A DNA stretch of 64,000 bases, from the NCBI GenBank assembly GCA_002715965.1, contig PBAL01000010.1:58886-122885 (forward strand), read 5' to 3'. The notes under the pieces were generated by a model. The model did no database searches and had not been told where the DNA came from. It saw only the letters and a program-made list of their open reading frames with translations. This document shows, in pieces, positions 7,644 through 16,600 of the stretch (position 1 is the first letter of the stretch; the number at the start of each line of letters is the position of its first letter). The DNA is from Verrucomicrobiales bacterium (GTDB taxonomy: Bacteria; Verrucomicrobiota; Verrucomicrobiia; Limisphaerales; JAYPXF01). The position numbers and the translations under genes are program-made.

Positions 7644-9533
7644 TTACCCACCCGATGCCAATCCTGAATGCCGTCTCAACAAGGCCTCGGCAACGACAGT
7701 CGTCAGCTGAGCCGTGGTAAATGGTTTGGGCAACAGGTGCGCACCGAGATTCTCAACTTGTGTGCGGAGTTCGGGTGAGCTTTCCGTTGTCATCATGATG
7801 CACCCGACCATCGGAGTTTCCTCGCGCACAGATTCGACCAGCTGCAATCCATCTATGTACGGCATGCGCAGATCGGTAACTACTGCGTGCAGCCTGTCCA
7901 CGTGCTCATGGTAGCGTGCCATTCCTTCCACCCCGTCGCCTGCCTGGACGACCTCGTACCCGAAGCAGGACAGCGCGGAGGCGGTCATTTCACGAATCGC
8001 CAGTTCGTCATCGCAGACAAGAATGAGTTCACCGTGACCTTGAACGTCGGTTTCGATGGCAGGTTGCACCGGATCGGATTCTTCGTCATTGGCCGCATCG
8101 AAGAGCATCTCGAATCGCGATCCTTCGCCGGGCGTGCTGCTGACCTTCAGTTCCGCGTCGTGGTTTTTCAGAATCGTTTTGACTGTTGCTATGCCCAATC
8201 CCGTGCCCTTGCCTTCGGGTTTCGTGGTGAAAAATGGTTGGCCAAGTTTTTCGACGACCTCAGGCGGCATTCCACTGCCATCATCGGAAACGCGGAGCAT
8301 CACTTTGCCGGTATCGCCGGTAGACCTTGCCACCGTGATTTCAATCTTACCTTCTTCGCCAATTGCGTCGCGAGCGTTCACGCACAGGTTGATGAGAACC
8401 TGAATCAACTGCGTGGGATCGCCGGTTACCGCAAGTGCGGGATCGTTCTGAATGGTCTTGAGTTCGACATCCGCCGGCAGCGATTCGAACATCAGTTTAC
8501 GAACCTCCTTGATGACGTGGTGGAGGCGAACGGTTCCCATCGACTGTTCGGAACCGCGGGCGAAAGTGAGGACTTGTTTGACAAGATCGCTTCCTCGCTG
8601 GCCGGCAGTGCCGATCATGCTCACCACGTCACGATTGTCTTTGTCCGTCAGCCGCTCAGCGAGGATCTCCGTGCCCATCAGTATCGGGGTGATCACGTTG
8701 TTCAGATCGTGTGCGATTCCTCCCGCGATGCTGCCCAGTCCCTGGAGCCGCTGGGAACGCAGCAATTGCGATTCGAGTTCATGTTGTCGGGTGAGATCGC
8801 TGATGTTGACCTGGATCGCCGGTTGGCCTTCCCACTCGAACGCTCCGGCGGAAATGTTCGCGGGCAGTGTCTGCTGATCGAGTCGTTGCAGCATGCCGCC
8901 GAGGTGCCGATTTCCTCCGGATTCCTGGAGTTCGTTAAACAGGGTTTCATCGAATTGCCCGACGTTCATTTGCTGAATCAGAAAAGGAAAACGCGTACCG
9001 ACCAATGGCAGGTCCACCGTCGCGGCGAACAGGTCGTTGGCGGATCGGTTGGCGAACAGGATTTCCAACGACGCATCCAGAATCAACACGCCGTCGGGTG
9101 CCAGATCGACAACTCGTTGAAATTTTTCCTTCTCCCGTTGAATGCCGCGGAAACGATTCAACTCCGCAATCAAGCGAAGGCGCGCGCGCAGCTCGCGTGA
9201 ATCAAACGGTTTGGTGATGAACTCATCCGCGCCGGCGTTCAGACCTTCAAGCCGCGATTCGCGATCATCCAGAGCCGTGATCATCAGGATGGGAATCTGC
9301 TTGAGCGATTTATCCGCGCGAATTTCGCGGCACACTTCGAAGCCCGTCATGCGCGGCATCATGGCGTCAAGGAGGATGATGTCGGGGACCAGGTCCCGCG
9401 CCTGGTTCAATGCGGTTCGTCCGTCAGCGGCAAACACGATGCTGAATCCCATGTTGGAAAGATGCACCTCCAGCAACTCACGGGCGTTCGGATCGTCGTC
9501 CGCCACCAGGATCGTTGTATCCGGCTCAGGCAT
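7644..9533 (-). CDS. Hybrid histidine kinase, REC-PAS-HisKA-HATPase-REC
   Basis: 629 residues, with no membrane segment. An N-terminal receiver (phospho-acceptor Asp56 in ILLDAMMP) is followed by a linker and PAS-like region (about 135-250). The dimerisation/phosphotransfer helix carries His275 in GGIAHDLNN. The ATPase domain has its N box (NLCVNARDAI), G1 (SDDGSGM) and G2 (GKGTGLGIATV). A second receiver carries Asp554 in VVTDLRMPYIDG. It is therefore a cytoplasmic kinase that takes input from another kinase or phosphodonor at REC1 and can pass phosphate to its own REC2. It starts three bases after the pentapeptide gene stops, so the two form an operon. No DNA-binding output domain is attached. 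Confidence 0.93.
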   Translation of the reverse strand: MPEPDTTILVADDDPNARELLEVHLSNMGFSIVFAADGRTALNQARDLVPDIILLDAMMPRMTGFEVCREIRADKSLKQIPILMITALDDRESRLEGLNAGADEFITKPFDSRELRARLRLIAELNRFRGIQREKEKFQRVVDLAPDGVLILDASLEILFANRSANDLFAATVDLPLVGTRFPFLIQQMNVGQFDETLFNELQESGGNRHLGGMLQRLDQQTLPANISAGAFEWEGQPAIQVNISDLTRQHELESQLLRSQRLQGLGSIAGGIAHDLNNVITPILMGTEILAERLTDKDNRDVVSMIGTAGQRGSDLVKQVLTFARGSEQSMGTVRLHHVIKEVRKLMFESLPADVELKTIQNDPALAVTGDPTQLIQVLINLCVNARDAIGEEGKIEITVARSTGDTGKVMLRVSDDGSGMPPEVVEKLGQPFFTTKPEGKGTGLGIATVKTILKNHDAELKVSSTPGEGSRFEMLFDAANDEESDPVQPAIETDVQGHGELILVCDDELAIREMTASALSCFGYEVVQAGDGVEGMARYHEHVDRLHAVVTDLRMPYIDGLQLVESVREETPMVGCIMMTTESSPELRTQVENLGAHLLPKPFTTAQLTTVVAEALLRRHSGLASGG

Positions 9534-9536
9534 GGC

Positions 9537-10376
9537 TTACTTCTCGGGCGCCGTTCGCTTTTGCAACCACGCTTCGTAATCAACCTTCAACTCCAGTGAG
9601 GCGTTTGTGTTTGGGGCGAAGCGCGCTATGAGATCCGCCAACACTGCGCTGTTCAAACCGCGAGCCCGCCACCAATTGCTGTTGGTGAAATCCGTGTCTT
9701 TCACGATCGCGCCGGTCAAGCGGCAAAGTGACAGGTTGGCGTCGCGCAGCACGGTGGCTTCGAGTCTCGCTTCGGTCAGGTTGGCGCCGGCAAGATCCGC
9801 GCCGGCGAGATCGGCCATTAGGAAGTCGGCCTCCACCAGGTTGGCCAGCAGGAGCTCTGCACCCGGCAGTTTCGCTTCCTGAAATCGAGCCGATTCGTAT
9901 TGGGCGCGATGCATCTTGGCTCGCGGCAATTGAGAGCGATACAAGTCGGCTGATGCACCGCTCGATTCGGAAAGTTCGCAATCGGAGAAATCCGTCAATT
10001 GCAGCGCGCAGTTGTCAAAGTTGATGCCGCGCAGATTTGCCTTCACGAATCGCGTGCCTTGCAGATCGGCGCCGGCCAGTACGGCTCCGGGGAGTTCGAT
10101 GCCGTCCAGGTTCAGATCACCCAGCTTGGCGCTTGCCCATTCCAGGTTTCCCCAACGAATCAGTTCCTGCATCGCACGCGTGCGTTGCTCCGCTGTGTGG
10201 CCGGGTTGGGATATGATCCAGAATTGCTGGCGGATGTCCGCCTCTCCCGCTTTCGCCAAGTTCTGATTCAACTGATGCACGTTGAACGTGATGAGCCCCA
10301 ACGCAACCAGGATGCTCAGATTCCACAACAGAAGGCGGCCGGTGGGCGGCTCTGCATTTGACGACGGCTCACTCAT
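9537..10376 (-). CDS. Membrane-anchored pentapeptide-repeat protein
   Basis: 279 residues. A single N-terminal hydrophobic segment (LLWNLSILVALGLITFNV) follows a short cytoplasmic leader. A roughly 60-residue helical spacer comes next, then about 30 tandem A(D/N)LxX-type pentapeptides (for example AVLAGADLQGTRFVKANLRG and ADLAGADLAGANLTEARLEA), which should fold as a right-handed quadrilateral beta-helix. It is translated just before the hybrid kinase (3-base gap), so it is a good candidate for a sensor or scaffold for that kinase. That link is inference from operon structure. The ligand is unknown. Confidence 0.85.
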   Translation of the reverse strand: MSEPSSNAEPPTGRLLLWNLSILVALGLITFNVHQLNQNLAKAGEADIRQQFWIISQPGHTAEQRTRAMQELIRWGNLEWASAKLGDLNLDGIELPGAVLAGADLQGTRFVKANLRGINFDNCALQLTDFSDCELSESSGASADLYRSQLPRAKMHRAQYESARFQEAKLPGAELLLANLVEADFLMADLAGADLAGANLTEARLEATVLRDANLSLCRLTGAIVKDTDFTNSNWWRARGLNSAVLADLIARFAPNTNASLELKVDYEAWLQKRTAPEK

Positions 10377-10469
10377 GCGATGCGTGCGCCGTTATATGAG
10401 GTTATTTGGGGTAAGTCAGCGGTTAAAGAGATAGAACGGTTGGCAAGTTGCGAACCAAGCCGGTGGGGT

Positions 10470-11540
10470 TCAGACCTTGACCTTGAAAGCTTCGCCTTTC
10501 TTCACCGAGGTGAGGAATGCGGCAAGGAGTTCAGGAATCTTCTCGAGATCGGTGAGGCTGATCATTTCCACGGGGGAATGCATGTATCGATTCGGCAGGC
10601 TGACCAAGGCACTGGGAATTCCTCCTCGGGTGATGAACACCACATCGGTGTCCGTGCCGGTGGTGCGCGAGGCGGCTTCGTGTTGCAGATCGATTTTCTT
10701 TTTCTTGGCGGTCTTCTCCAATCGTTCGACGAGCACGGCGTGATTCCCGACACCGTGCGTCAGGGCAGGTCCACCGCCGAGCTTCACGTCGCCGTGCATG
10801 CGTTTGTCGATGGTCGGGCAATCGGTGGCGTGGGTGACGTCGATGACGATGGCTGCGTCCGGGTTCAGTTCGTGGGTGATCTGGCGTGCGCCGAGCAGTC
10901 CAACTTCTTCCATGGTGTTTGAGACGAGCAGTATCTCGGGATTGAGCTTTTGCCGGGAGGATTTGAGCAGGCGGGCGGTTTCCGCGATGGCGAATCCACC
11001 GATGCGATTGTCGAACACGCGAGAAACAGCAAGGTCGTCCCGCAGGATTTCAAACTCGGTGTTGAAAGTTACCGGATCACCAATGCGCACGATCTTCTGG
11101 GCGGCCTTGCGATCGGATACACCGATGTCGATGAATAGTTCGTGTGCGTGAGGCACTTCCCGCTTGCCCCCGATCTTGCTCAGGTGGGGGGCAACGTTTC
11201 CGACCACGCCGAGAACAGGTCCCTTGCGCGTGTGGATGGAAACTCGTTGCGCGCGGCTGATGGCAGGATCGACACCGCCGAGTTTGCGCACATAGACAAA
11301 GCCGTCGGAATCGATGTGGTTCACGGCGAGCGCGATCTCATCGGCGTGCGCTGCAATCATGATTCGTGGTGAGCCGCCTTTGTTCAGGACGGCGACAGTG
11401 TTTCCGTATGCGTCGGAAAAGTGCGTGTCGGCATAGGGCTTCACGTAATCGAGCCAGACGCGTTGCAATGGTGCCTCGCGACCGGAGGGTGCGTGCGTGG
11501 CGACGAGTCGCTTGAGGAAGTTCAACGATTCTTTCCGCAT
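10470..11540 (-). CDS. M42 family metallo-aminopeptidase
   Basis: 356 residues, the usual length for glutamyl/deblocking aminopeptidases of family M42 (TET-type). The two-metal site is readable: the His in MIAAHADEIALAV, the Asp in VFDNRIGGFA, the Glu pair in NTMEEVGLLGA, the Asp in VIDVTHATDCP and the His in MHSPVEMISL. Family members are cytoplasmic, form dodecameric tetrahedra, and trim peptides from the N-terminus. Older annotations call them endoglucanase or cellulase M, which is misleading. It lies 69 bases downstream of the large 1150-residue gene on the same strand and may share its transcript. Confidence 0.92.
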   Translation of the reverse strand: MRKESLNFLKRLVATHAPSGREAPLQRVWLDYVKPYADTHFSDAYGNTVAVLNKGGSPRIMIAAHADEIALAVNHIDSDGFVYVRKLGGVDPAISRAQRVSIHTRKGPVLGVVGNVAPHLSKIGGKREVPHAHELFIDIGVSDRKAAQKIVRIGDPVTFNTEFEILRDDLAVSRVFDNRIGGFAIAETARLLKSSRQKLNPEILLVSNTMEEVGLLGARQITHELNPDAAIVIDVTHATDCPTIDKRMHGDVKLGGGPALTHGVGNHAVLVERLEKTAKKKKIDLQHEAASRTTGTDTDVVFITRGGIPSALVSLPNRYMHSPVEMISLTDLEKIPELLAAFLTSVKKGEAFKVKV

Positions 11541-11609
11541 GGCGGGAGTGTGCGCAAAAGCGGGTCGGCTGGGAATGCAAAGCTTCCCGGATTGTCGGGG
11601 ACTGACGTG

Positions 11610-14600
11610 TTACCCGGGCATTGGCTGCGCGCCGATGGTGTCGCTCAGAGACATCAGATAGTCGTCTGTTTTCACTTCCCTGCGCTTGGCCTTCACCATG
11701 TCCAGGCGATCGTCCAGCTTCATTCCTTTGGCAACAGGTTCGTTGGCGGGATTGGCGAGGAAGGATTCGAGGTAATCCGTGTGATCTTCCCACAAACGTC
11801 CGTCGCGTTGCTGCCGGGTGCGGAGGCGTTCCTGATACCAGTCACTGGCCAGCATGTTCTCGCGTTCGAACATCGCACGGATGGATTTGTCGGCCAGCGT
11901 TTTGCCTTCGAACTCGCCGTCTCGCATGATGTGCAGGAGTGCCTTCAGCGGTGGGCAGGCCATTTCGACTGAGCCGTCATTGAAGTAGTGCTCGGCCACG
12001 CGCTGGTGCGTGATGACGATGTTTTCCATCGCTTCCACAAACATCTCCATGTCCTGCTGCTCGGGCTTGAGCATGTCCTCGGTGAACACCGATTGCGGAT
12101 AATTGAAGATACGCGCAAAGAAGATCCGCACGAAGCGATAGGTGATTCGATAGCCGAGGCGGCTTGCGAGTACTTTCTTGCCCTTGTGCTCGAAGTCTTT
12201 CATCAGTTCGAGACAACCGTTCTCCTGCAGGTTCTTCGGATCGCGTTCATCGGGCAGCATGCGGCACCAGACTTCCGGCATCAGAAGGCTCACATCGTGA
12301 TCAACCCGTGCGTGCGGACCCACGACGCCGGCGGACGACAGAAACGCACCGGAGCCCGTGAGCAACGCGGCAACGAGCGCATTGTTCAGGTCAAAGATCG
12401 GGGGCATGGCGTTGAATGGTGCCTTGGTCAACGCGCCTTCGGAACCGGCACCGGTCGTTGATGGAGATTTGCCTGTGATGCTCGCGATGTATTCCATGAA
12501 CAACTCCGGCAGTTCCATGAAGTGGATGGGGTTGTACACGGAAAGCGGGCCGATGTTGTTGGCGCGATCGGGTCCGTTGTTGCGACGGCCGGGCAAAATC
12601 GCGCCAACCGGATCGTGGATCGGCTGGTCCAACGGGATCCGCCGATGCAGGCGCGTGGCCATGCTGGCGAGGTAGAAGTCCCGGGGTTGTTCGAGATCGT
12701 GGCGGTTCTGGAGGTAGCGCGGGTTCTTCGTGGCCTTGCCATCGACGCGGCGCGGTTCGGAGGTGGAAATGAAATACTCGGGCCGATCCGTTGATTCTGC
12801 GGCTTCACGAATTGCGTCCCGCATCGGGTCGGTGAATTTTCCAAACCCCTCAAAGTCCTCCATCAACTGGATCGTCTCGGGACGCGTCAACGGATGGTAG
12901 TTGGAATAGAAGTTCAGGTTGTTGCCAAAGTCGCGTTCGGTCTGCTTGTCGTATCCGGGATGAATTGCGTCGTCCGGACGTTGGAAGAGTCGGAACTCGC
13001 AGTTCTTGATGAACTTGACCGCCGGTTGATCCACCCAGGCGGGAAGATGTTCAATGGCCGAAGATGGCACGACCACCGAGGCAGAGATGTCGTCCTCAAG
13101 TTGAAGTTTCGCTGCCGGGTGAAAATCTTTCCGCAAGCTAAACACCCGCCAGGAACCGTCTTGTTCGAAGCCAACGCGCAGGAAGTTGGAAACCAGCTTA
13201 CGCGCACCGAGCTTCAGTTCGTTGCCGGGCACGCCGTTGATGATATCGACGCTGAAGTTGGAACGCCAATCGTCGCCCCAGCTGTCTTCGTAAAAACGTT
13301 TCACCACGAACACGAGCTCGCGGACGTGTTGGGGAATGTTCTCCAACCAATCATTGTAATCGGCCGTGTACTCGCGGGTGGAAGGTGTGAGCAGCTTGAT
13401 GACCGAACCGAGAGAACGTTCGTGACTGAGAATGGATCGCCTGTCCGTGCGTTTGGACTCGTCCTTGAATCGCTCGCTATAGTCGTGGTTGATGAGCTGC
13501 GCGACTTCATCGAAGTCCTTCTCAAAGTCGGAAACAAATACCGGCCCCTGAATGATCGCGTCGGAAATGGACTTGGAGATCTCCGACTTTCCACCACCCG
13601 AAACCGTGCAGGGTTTGTGACAGAAGAGTCCCTCGGCAACCGTGCCGACGAGGCGCCAGGCGCGTCCTCCGGTTGGTTTTTCGATATGCACCTTGTATCC
13701 GCTCGGCCGGACATAAACTCGGTCCGCACGCAAAGGCAATTCGTGCTCCTGCCCATCACTGCTCCACTTCACGGTCTTGTCGTGGAGGTTGAAGACAACA
13801 TCCTCAGGCACGTAAAGGACATCGGGGAATCGCTTGTCCACGCCATGTCCTGCCGAAAAATTAATTGCGTCCGAATAGAGTGTCTTTAATTCCTCAAAGC
13901 TGTGATCGGTGGCGTGAACGTGTTTCGCACCGTCGAATTCCTCACCAAGATCGTAGGACGGATAGGCGATCGTCCCCCCGGCATGTTCCTCTTCGGTCAG
14001 CCCGTAGAGGTTGGCCGCAAAACTGATCTGGGTCTTTACCTCCTTCTTGCAATAACCAAAGTAGTTGTCCGCGATCATCGTCACCACGACCCCGTTTGAG
14101 TCGCGTGCGGTCAGCTTGAACGCCCCACCGTCGTTGTATTTCTCCTCCGGATCACTCCAGCACATGCCATCGCGCTTCTGCAACTCGGTGGCTTCGTCCA
14201 CGTGTGGCAGTCCCACTTCCTTCTTCGTCACGGTGATCAGGTGCGGGGCAAGAATCACGCAACCGGTGTGGCCGGTCCAGTGTTCGACATCCAGGCCGGC
14301 GTCGTTCTCGGGCAGGTAGGGATCTCCGGCGTTTCCGAAAATCGATTCCACAAAGTCGAGATTGCAGACCAGGTTGCCCGGCGCGAAGAAACGGACTTCC
14401 AAAGACTTCTTGGGAGTGTATCCGCGAACCTTGGGACAAACCATCGGCCGCAAGAGGAGCGAGACCCAGCATTCCGCCTGATCCACCTGCGCATCGGTAA
14501 ATGGCAGTCGCATTAATTCGCTCGGCGGTTGCAAGGCCTTCTCCAACATCATTGCGAATGTCCCAACGGGAACGGACTTTTTATCATCCGGAATTGGTAA

Positions 14601-15062
14601 TCCACCTTCCGCCACATGGAACACTCCCTTGGTCGTCCGGCGATCCTTGGCGGGATTGTGCAGCACGCCGTTGCGCGTGCGATACGAGCTGACGATGTTC
14701 GATTCAAACTTGTCCTTGTCCGGCGGCAGCGAAAGCGCGCGGGCCACGCCATGCCGATCCAGCACAAAGCTCCGATTCGGCAATCGAACCTTTTTCGGCG
14801 AACCATCAAGGTAATGATCCAGCCACTTCTGTATCCGCTTGTCCGCCGGGCACAGATAAGTGGACAGCAGACGATCGGTCTCGCGATGCCGGGCAATCAA
14901 TGATTTGGCCAGATCCTCAAACTCTTCAGCGATGCCACCGCGCACACTTGGACAACCCAACGCGCCTAACTTTAAATTGATGTAGCTGATGGTCTGCTCG
15001 TCGGTGAGCGGAGATTCACTGGCGTGAAAGCCAATCGCTTTTCGTAACGACTCGTCCGTCAT
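11610..15062 (-). CDS. Probable PPi-type phosphoenolpyruvate carboxykinase (1150 residues)
   Basis: A single unbroken 1150-residue protein without signal peptide or membrane segments, a size matching the pyrophosphate-dependent PEP carboxykinases (about 130 kDa). A P-loop resembling the PEPCK kinase-1a motif lies at residues 488-494 (SGGGKSE, compared with SACGKTN in GTP-PEPCK). About 18 residues later VFVSDFEKDF, with Asp512, can be matched to the kinase-2 VGDD motif. Conserved-looking blocks flank it (GCVILAPHLITVTKKE, FISTSEPRRVDGKATKNPRY, GSGAFLSSAGVVGPHARVDHD). The enzyme class interconverts oxaloacetate plus PPi and PEP plus CO2 plus Pi. The assignment rests on length and motif resemblance, not on an alignment. 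If it is wrong, this is a large conserved protein of unknown function. The ATG at 15062 is preferred over a TTG nine codons upstream. Confidence 0.55.
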   Translation of the reverse strand: MTDESLRKAIGFHASESPLTDEQTISYINLKLGALGCPSVRGGIAEEFEDLAKSLIARHRETDRLLSTYLCPADKRIQKWLDHYLDGSPKKVRLPNRSFVLDRHGVARALSLPPDKDKFESNIVSSYRTRNGVLHNPAKDRRTTKGVFHVAEGGLPIPDDKKSVPVGTFAMMLEKALQPPSELMRLPFTDAQVDQAECWVSLLLRPMVCPKVRGYTPKKSLEVRFFAPGNLVCNLDFVESIFGNAGDPYLPENDAGLDVEHWTGHTGCVILAPHLITVTKKEVGLPHVDEATELQKRDGMCWSDPEEKYNDGGAFKLTARDSNGVVVTMIADNYFGYCKKEVKTQISFAANLYGLTEEEHAGGTIAYPSYDLGEEFDGAKHVHATDHSFEELKTLYSDAINFSAGHGVDKRFPDVLYVPEDVVFNLHDKTVKWSSDGQEHELPLRADRVYVRPSGYKVHIEKPTGGRAWRLVGTVAEGLFCHKPCTVSGGGKSEISKSISDAIIQGPVFVSDFEKDFDEVAQLINHDYSERFKDESKRTDRRSILSHERSLGSVIKLLTPSTREYTADYNDWLENIPQHVRELVFVVKRFYEDSWGDDWRSNFSVDIINGVPGNELKLGARKLVSNFLRVGFEQDGSWRVFSLRKDFHPAAKLQLEDDISASVVVPSSAIEHLPAWVDQPAVKFIKNCEFRLFQRPDDAIHPGYDKQTERDFGNNLNFYSNYHPLTRPETIQLMEDFEGFGKFTDPMRDAIREAAESTDRPEYFISTSEPRRVDGKATKNPRYLQNRHDLEQPRDFYLASMATRLHRRIPLDQPIHDPVGAILPGRRNNGPDRANNIGPLSVYNPIHFMELPELFMEYIASITGKSPSTTGAGSEGALTKAPFNAMPPIFDLNNALVAALLTGSGAFLSSAGVVGPHARVDHDVSLLMPEVWCRMLPDERDPKNLQENGCLELMKDFEHKGKKVLASRLGYRITYRFVRIFFARIFNYPQSVFTEDMLKPEQQDMEMFVEAMENIVITHQRVAEHYFNDGSVEMACPPLKALLHIMRDGEFEGKTLADKSIRAMFERENMLASDWYQERLRTRQQRDGRLWEDHTDYLESFLANPANEPVAKGMKLDDRLDMVKAKRREVKTDDYLMSLSDTIGAQPMPG

Positions 15063-15246
15063 GGGCCGGCGAGTGTATGGAGCGGCCAATTGAGGTGAAA
15101 TGAATAATTCTAATAGTTATCAACAGATTTGTTACACTTGATTATGGGAGCTTTGTGAGAATTCAGTGACCAACATTCATGCTCATCTGGTTTCATCGGG
15201 AGAACTGACCTTGGCAGATGTCGAATTGAATTCGTACACTCCACTC

Positions 15247-15909
15247 ATGACCAAGCGGCAAGCCACCGTTCGCCGAAACACCAAAGAGACGCGCATTTCG
15301 CTCAAGCTGAATGTCGACGGCTCGGGCAAATCGAAGATATCCACGAAAATCCCCTTCTTCGATCACATGCTCACGCTCTTCGCCAAACACTCGGTGGTGG
15401 ATCTGAACCTCAAGTGCGACGGAGACATCGAGATCGACGCGCATCATACGGTGGAAGATTGTGGGATCGCGCTGGGAGATGCATTTGTCGAGGCGCTCGG
15501 CGACAAGAAGGGAATCCGGCGTTACGGAACTGGCTTTGATCCGCGGAATCCCTTCACGGGCGAGGCGTATCTACCGATGGATGAGACACTTGCGCGTTGC
15601 GTGATCGATTTCAGCGGCCGGCCGTACTTGGTGTGGCGCAAGTTGGACAAGCTCTCGCACAAAAAGATTTCCGACGAAGAAAAAAACCAGGACATGTCCT
15701 CCGCGTTCCGATTCGGATTGGCTCGGGAGTTCTTTCAAGGTTTCACCAATGCCGCGCGCTGCAACCTGCATTTGGAATTACTTTACGGTGAAGAACCGCA
15801 TCACGTGGTGGAAGCCCTGTTCAAGGCTTGGGCGCGTGCGACGGATTTTGCCTGCCAGAATGACCCGCGAATCGCCAACCAGATCCCCAGCACCAAGGGG
15901 AAATTGTGA
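15247..15909 (+). CDS. hisB: Imidazoleglycerol-phosphate dehydratase
   Basis: 220 residues from MTKRQATVRRNTKET. It performs the sixth step of histidine synthesis, dehydrating imidazole-glycerol phosphate to imidazole-acetol phosphate. Mn-binding repeats are present: FFDHMLTLFAKHS, the paired DIEIDAHHTVEDCGIALG, and GEEPHHVVEALFKAWARA. The C-terminal PSTKGKL is typical. Two insertions are unusual: about 10 residues after GIRRYG (DPRNPFTGEA) and about 14 residues after the SGRPYLVW strand (SHKKISDEEKNQD), making it longer than the usual 195-200. It is the mono-functional form. No other his gene is nearby. An in-frame extension upstream to 15166 has no family match. Confidence 0.93.
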   Translation: MTKRQATVRRNTKETRISLKLNVDGSGKSKISTKIPFFDHMLTLFAKHSVVDLNLKCDGDIEIDAHHTVEDCGIALGDAFVEALGDKKGIRRYGTGFDPRNPFTGEAYLPMDETLARCVIDFSGRPYLVWRKLDKLSHKKISDEEKNQDMSSAFRFGLAREFFQGFTNAARCNLHLELLYGEEPHHVVEALFKAWARATDFACQNDPRIANQIPSTKGKL

Positions 15910-15997
15910 TTTGTTACGAGTGCGTATGAAAACGCGCAGATTTTGCGAAAACTATTCAAATAGGTTGAATGATCACCGATAAACCTCGTCGGACCGA

Positions 15998-16600
15998 ATG
16001 CCGAAAGATTTGGATTACAAAGAAGCTGATGACAAACAGCTGGTAGCAGCGGCCCAAGATGGGAACACAGAGGCTTTTGAGGAGCTGATCTTCCGGCACC
16101 GTGACAAGATCTATGCGCGCGCCTTCAGCATGATGCGCAATGAAGACGAAGCGCTCGATCTCTCGCAGGAAGCGTGGATCAAATCTTGGCAGCGGTTGAA
16201 ACAATTTCAGGGCGACTCAAGTTTCGCGACTTGGATGACCCGGATTGTCATCAATCTCTGCCTCGATCAGATCCGCCGGCAGAAGCGGAAACGCGCCGAA
16301 TCCATCGAGAAACTCGATGAAGAGCTCGGTGGTGTGGAACGTCAAATGCCGGTTGTCAGCGTGAATCCCACTGCCGGGATGGAACGCGGCGAGCTCAGGA
16401 AACGAATTGATGAAGCAATGACAAAATTGTCGGATGCCCATCGAACGGTCCTGATCCTGCATGAGTTTGAAGAGCTTGAGTACAAGCAGATCGCCAAAGT
16501 CATGGGTTGTTCGATCGGAACCGTAATGTCGCGATTGTTTTATGCGCGACGCAGAATGGCTTCCTTGTTGGCCGCAGTTAAGAAAGAGAAAACAGAATGA
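15998..16600 (+). CDS. ECF-type RNA polymerase sigma factor
   Basis: 200 residues with sigma region 2 (FEELIFRHRDKIYARAFSMM, then DEALDLSQEAWIKSWQRL and FATWMTRIVINLCLDQIRR) and region 4 (SDAHRTVLILHEFEELEYKQIA, then IGTVMSRLFYARRRM). Regions 1 and 3 are absent, as in extracytoplasmic-function sigma factors. The next gene encodes its likely membrane anti-sigma factor and starts inside the sigma stop codon (ATGA overlap at 16597-16600), so translation is coupled. The AT-rich stretch 15940-15985 probably holds the promoter, possibly autoregulated, but no consensus could be assigned. Confidence 0.94.
   Translation: MPKDLDYKEADDKQLVAAAQDGNTEAFEELIFRHRDKIYARAFSMMRNEDEALDLSQEAWIKSWQRLKQFQGDSSFATWMTRIVINLCLDQIRRQKRKRAESIEKLDEELGGVERQMPVVSVNPTAGMERGELRKRIDEAMTKLSDAHRTVLILHEFEELEYKQIAKVMGCSIGTVMSRLFYARRRMASLLAAVKKEKTE

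Noticed and set aside
7887..9200. A 437-codon plus-strand frame opposite the hybrid kinase
   Set aside because: It mirrors the kinase codons; the kinase frame has intact H, N, G1, G2 and receiver motifs.
12894..13889. A 331-codon plus-strand frame opposite the 1150-residue gene
   Set aside because: It is antisense to a long frame with clear motif structure, has no signal or family pattern, and reflects GC-rich third positions of the real gene.
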